A stretch of DNA of 17,441 nt from Anaerolineae bacterium (GTDB taxonomy: Bacteria; Chloroflexota; Anaerolineae; 4572-78; J111). Shown here in pieces: positions 14,812 to 17,441 of this stretch; positions within the stretch are counted from its first letter, which is position 1, and each line of letters begins with the position of its first letter. The position numbers and the translations under genes are program-made. Where the stretch lies: NCBI GenBank assembly GCA_023382535.1, contig JAHDWA010000004.1:1-17441 (forward strand), read 5' to 3'. Under the pieces are notes generated by a model. It was not told the DNA's origin. It ran no database searches and saw nothing but the letters and a program-made list of their open reading frames with translations.

Positions 14812-14954
14812 ATTCAGGATTAGCTCGAAAATCACCCTTCGATATGGGCTAACGCCCGCTTCGCGTCAGGATGATTTTTGGCTCATTGCCGCACCCTGAG
14901 TAGCCTTGAGTAAAGCGAAAGGCGTATCGAAGGGTGCGCGAATTCAGTTAGCTC
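14810..14954. repeat. Palindromic element flanked by direct repeats between convergent genes
   Basis: Perfect 12-bp inverted arms CACCCTTCGATA (14833-14844) and TATCGAAGGGTG (14925-14936) enclose a second possible hairpin, GCACCCT (14891-14897) with AGGGTGC (14931-14937). Near-direct repeats GAATTCAG-GA-TTAGCTC (14810-14826) and GAATTCAG-TTAGCTC (14940-14954) lie outside and overlap both convergent stop codons. The hairpins could act as a bidirectional terminator. The flanking repeats resemble an insertion footprint, though 15 bp is long for a target duplication. Confidence 0.65.
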
Positions 14955-16689
14955 AAGACCGGCCCACCTGCGGCAAGACAAAGTGCAGCGCCTCATCCGA
15001 GTCAGGGCGCAAAAAGTCGAAATCGCAGCCTTCATGGGCCTGCAGGACGTGGTCAAGGTAGAGCCGGGGATAGCCGCGCAGATGCCGCTGCGGTTGGGGC
15101 GACCACTGCGCCAGGCGGGTTTGTATTTCCTCTTCCGAGATCAACACATCCAACCGCCGCCCGGCGACATCCAGGCGGATGAGATCGCCGCTGCGCACCA
15201 CGGCCAAAGGCCCGCCGACGGCCGCCTCGGGCGCGGCATGCAAGATGACGGTCCCGTAGCTGGTGCCGCTCATGCGGGCGTCGCTGAGGCGGACCATATC
15301 CCGCACGCCTTGCCGGAGCAGCTTGCGGGGCAGCGGAATCTGTCCCCACTCTGGCATGCCCGGCACGCCGCACGGCCCGGCATTCCGCAAGATAAGGACG
15401 CTCTCCGCTGTCGCCTCCAGTTCGTCGCCGTCAATCCGCTGGAGCATCTCTTGATAGCTGTCAAAAACTAGGGCCGGGCCGGTATGGCTGAGCAGGGCCG
15501 GGCTGGCTGCCGAGACTTTGATAATGGCCCCGGCAGGAATGAGGTTGCCGGTCAGCGCGGCCAAGGCCCCGCCTGAATCGAGCGGGTTGTCGAGAGGACG
15601 GATGACCTTCGGCTCGTAACAGCGGGCCGTAGCGATATTCTGGGCCACCGTCTGGCCGGAAACGGTCAGGCAGTCCCGGTGCAGCAGCGGGGCAAGCTGT
15701 TTGAGCAGGGCCGGCAGGCCGCCGGCCAGGTAAAAATGTTCCAGCAGATAGCGGCCCGAAGGTTTGAGGTCGGCCAGGAGCGGCGTGGCAGCGAACAGCT
15801 CGTCAAACAGGGCCAGCGGCAGGTGAATCCGCCGCCGGCCGGCGATGGCAGTCAGGTGAATGATAGCATTGGTTGACCCGCCCAGCGCCGCGCAAACGCG
15901 GATGGCGTTCTCGAAGGCAGCCGGGGTCAGGATGGCGCTGGGGCGCAAATCTTCGCGGACCATTTCGACGATGCGCCGGCCTGCGGCTCCGGCGGCGACC
16001 AGGCGGCGGCTGTCCTGGGCGGGGATGCTGCTGGAACCGGGCAGCATCATGCCGAGGGCTTCGGAGAGGGCAGTCATGGTCGAGGTGGTGCCGACCTCGT
16101 TGCAGGCGCCCCAGGAGCAGGCGATACATGCCTCGAACTGCCGCCACTCCTGCTCATCCATCGCCCCCATGCGGTACTCATCCCAAAATTTCCACAGGTC
16201 GGTGCCGCTGCTGATGGGCTGGCCGCGAAAGTAGCTGACTGCTTTTGGCCCCGCCGAGAACTGGACGGCCGGAATATCGGCGCTGGCGGCGGCCATGAGC
16301 TGGGCCGGAGTGGTCTTGTCGCAGTTGCACAGCAGCACCACGCCGTCCACCGGATAGCCGCGCACCGTCTCCTCGACCTCCATGGCGACGAGATTGCGGT
16401 AGAGCATGTCCGCCGGTTTGAGCAAATCCGCGCCCAGGGTCATGCTGGGAAATTCCAGGGGGATGCCGCCCGCCTCGCTGACGCCGCGCTTGAGCGCCGG
16501 GAGCAGCTCGCGGAAGCCGATCTCACACTGGTTGAAGTCGCTGGCGGGATTGCAAATGCCGATAATGGGCCGGCCGGCAATGCGGTCCATATCGTAGCCA
16601 ATCGCGCCGAGCACTGCCCGGTGGCGCAGACCCATCTCGTCGTTCCGGGCGAACCATTCCGCGCTGCGGAGCTGCCTGGGGCGGCTCAC
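14953..16689 (-). CDS. IlvD/Edd family sugar-acid dehydratase
   Basis: A 578-residue iron-sulfur dehydratase that removes water from a 2,3-dihydroxy acid to give a 2-keto-3-deoxy acid. Cluster ligands are Cys55 (SDFNQC), Cys123 (NCDKTTPA) and Cys196 (GACNEVGT). The spacing of 68 and 73 residues is the same as I recall for rhizobial arabinonate dehydratase. Lys125 of CDKT is kept. The C-terminal DARMSGTSYGTVILHAAPEAAVGGPL is the sugar-acid dehydratase form, not the FSGGS form of branched-chain amino-acid IlvD, and no ilv genes are nearby. Pentonate or hexonate substrates are therefore more likely than dihydroxy-isovalerate. The GTG start overlaps the SDR stop by 4 bp, and the two form one operon convergent with the GRE operon. 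Confidence 0.9.
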   Translation of the reverse strand: MSRPRQLRSAEWFARNDEMGLRHRAVLGAIGYDMDRIAGRPIIGICNPASDFNQCEIGFRELLPALKRGVSEAGGIPLEFPSMTLGADLLKPADMLYRNLVAMEVEETVRGYPVDGVVLLCNCDKTTPAQLMAAASADIPAVQFSAGPKAVSYFRGQPISSGTDLWKFWDEYRMGAMDEQEWRQFEACIACSWGACNEVGTTSTMTALSEALGMMLPGSSSIPAQDSRRLVAAGAAGRRIVEMVREDLRPSAILTPAAFENAIRVCAALGGSTNAIIHLTAIAGRRRIHLPLALFDELFAATPLLADLKPSGRYLLEHFYLAGGLPALLKQLAPLLHRDCLTVSGQTVAQNIATARCYEPKVIRPLDNPLDSGGALAALTGNLIPAGAIIKVSAASPALLSHTGPALVFDSYQEMLQRIDGDELEATAESVLILRNAGPCGVPGMPEWGQIPLPRKLLRQGVRDMVRLSDARMSGTSYGTVILHAAPEAAVGGPLAVVRSGDLIRLDVAGRRLDVLISEEEIQTRLAQWSPQPQRHLRGYPRLYLDHVLQAHEGCDFDFLRPDSDEALHFVLPQVGRS

Positions 16690-17441
16690 CGGCCCTCGGC
16701 CACGGGATAGGCTTTCAGTTTGCGGCCATCGCCGCAGGTCTGGCCGCCGTCAATGACCAGGGTGTGGCCGGTCATGAATTGGGCGTCGTCGCCGGCCAGG
16801 AAGGCAAAGGCGCCGGCCACGTCTTCGGGGCTGCCCAGGCAGTTCAGCGGGATCAGCCGTTCCTGGTAGAACTCCATAAAATCGGGCGGGTCAATCTCGG
16901 CGGCCATGGGGGTCAGGATGTAACCCGGCGCGACGGCGTTGACGCGGATGTTGTTATCGGCCAGGTCGAGGGCCATCGTTTTGGTCAGCAGGATAACCCC
17001 GGCCTTGCTGGCGTTGTAGTGAGCGTATTTGACCTCGGCGGCGATGCCGTTTTTGCTGGCCATGTTGATAATGACGCCCCCGCCAGGCTGCCGCGTCATC
17101 TGCCGGGCGACCAACTGGGCCACGTTGAAGACGCCGGTCAGGTTGACGTCAACGATGCGCTGCCAATCCTCCGGCTCGATATCCAGGAAGTGATCTTCGC
17201 GGGCGATGCCGGCCACATTCGCCAGGACATCAATCCGGCCCCACCGTTCGACGGTCGCTTCTATAGCCGCCTGGATGTCGGCCCGGCGGCGCACATCGCC
17301 GGTCCAGGAGATGACCCGCTCGCCCGCGGCCCACTCCTGGACCGCGCCGGCCAGGTTTTCGGCGTTGGAGTCGAAGGCCAGAACGCTGGCTCCGTCCCGC
17401 AGAAAGCGGGCGACGATGGCCTTGGCCAGGCCGCGCGCCGC
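16686..17441 (-). CDS. Short-chain dehydrogenase/reductase, N-terminus beyond window
   Basis: 251 residues are visible and the frame is open to the window edge, where it reads AARGLAKAIVARFLRDGA. That is the TGxxxGxG nucleotide loop with Ala in place of the last Gly, so only about 10-15 residues are missing. A GTG at 17294 could be mistaken for a start but lies inside the Rossmann fold, just after GDV. Asp ends strand 2 (VLAFDSN), which favours NAD over NADP. The active site is complete: Asn (LANVAGI region), Ser in NMASKNG 13 residues before Tyr, and YNASK. The C-terminus has the family ending TGHTLVIDGGQTCGDG. It resembles sugar or polyol dehydrogenases (glucose, fucose or gluconate type). 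Paired with the sugar-acid dehydratase, it probably oxidises the sugar that feeds it. Confidence 0.9.
   Translation of the reverse strand, partial: AARGLAKAIVARFLRDGASVLAFDSNAENLAGAVQEWAAGERVISWTGDVRRRADIQAAIEATVERWGRIDVLANVAGIAREDHFLDIEPEDWQRIVDVNLTGVFNVAQLVARQMTRQPGGGVIINMASKNGIAAEVKYAHYNASKAGVILLTKTMALDLADNNIRVNAVAPGYILTPMAAEIDPPDFMEFYQERLIPLNCLGSPEDVAGAFAFLAGDDAQFMTGHTLVIDGGQTCGDGRKLKAYPVAEGR

Noticed and set aside
14953..16689. Branched-chain amino-acid biosynthesis gene ilvD
   Set aside because: The C-terminal RMSGTSYGT motif is of the sugar-acid type and the partner is an SDR, not ilv genes.

Overview
The window reads as a chromosomal fragment of a GC-rich, probably anaerobic or facultative bacterium of the Chloroflexota (Anaerolineae-like). 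This is inferred from long Thr-Pro linkers in a secreted protein, a double-FHA ABC exporter, a DUF5107 protein and intergenic palindromes of a style common in that group; no marker gene proves it. There are ten protein genes, two of them cut by the window ends. I see no tRNA, rRNA, CRISPR array or transposase.

Left part (1-6611): the end of a TolB-like beta-propeller gene converges on a metallo-beta-lactamase-fold hydrolase. A palindromic repeat follows. Next comes a tight minus-strand pair: a zinc-ribbon/FHA/FHA/ABC/membrane exporter whose stop codon abuts the start of a membrane-anchored or secreted subtilisin-like (S8) protease. The pair looks like one transcription unit, possibly export coupled to surface proteolysis under phospho-signalling.

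Middle (6612-9957): a divergent intergenic region with an extended -10 promoter leads into a 944-residue secreted protein. It has a DUF5107 (galactose-mutarotase-like) domain followed by three copies of an unrecognised ~92-residue module separated by Thr/Pro linkers. After it lies a ~100-bp nested palindrome, then a near-consensus sigma-70 promoter (TTGACA, 17 bp, TATACT). Two tandem 19-bp operator-like repeats and a 7-bp inverted repeat overlie its start site.

Right part (9958-17441): that promoter drives four packed genes: Dabb-domain protein, Gfo/Idh/MocA oxidoreductase, ROK kinase and a glycyl radical enzyme (GRE) of the Gly-Cys-Val-Glu eliminase class. They overlap or are separated by at most 6 bp. 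Converging on them is an SDR dehydrogenase plus an IlvD/Edd-type sugar-acid dehydratase with a 4-bp overlap. A palindromic repeat whose flanking direct repeats overlap both stop codons separates the two units.

Together the right part looks like a sugar, sugar-acid or polyol catabolic locus: oxidation (SDR, Gfo/Idh), dehydration (IlvD/Edd), phosphorylation (ROK) and radical elimination or C-C cleavage (GRE). The most unusual points are the GRE in a sugar-type operon with no activase in the window, its apparent His-to-Ser change in the active-site region, a ROK kinase lacking its zinc cysteines, and the tandem operator. The substrate cannot be read from sequence alone.
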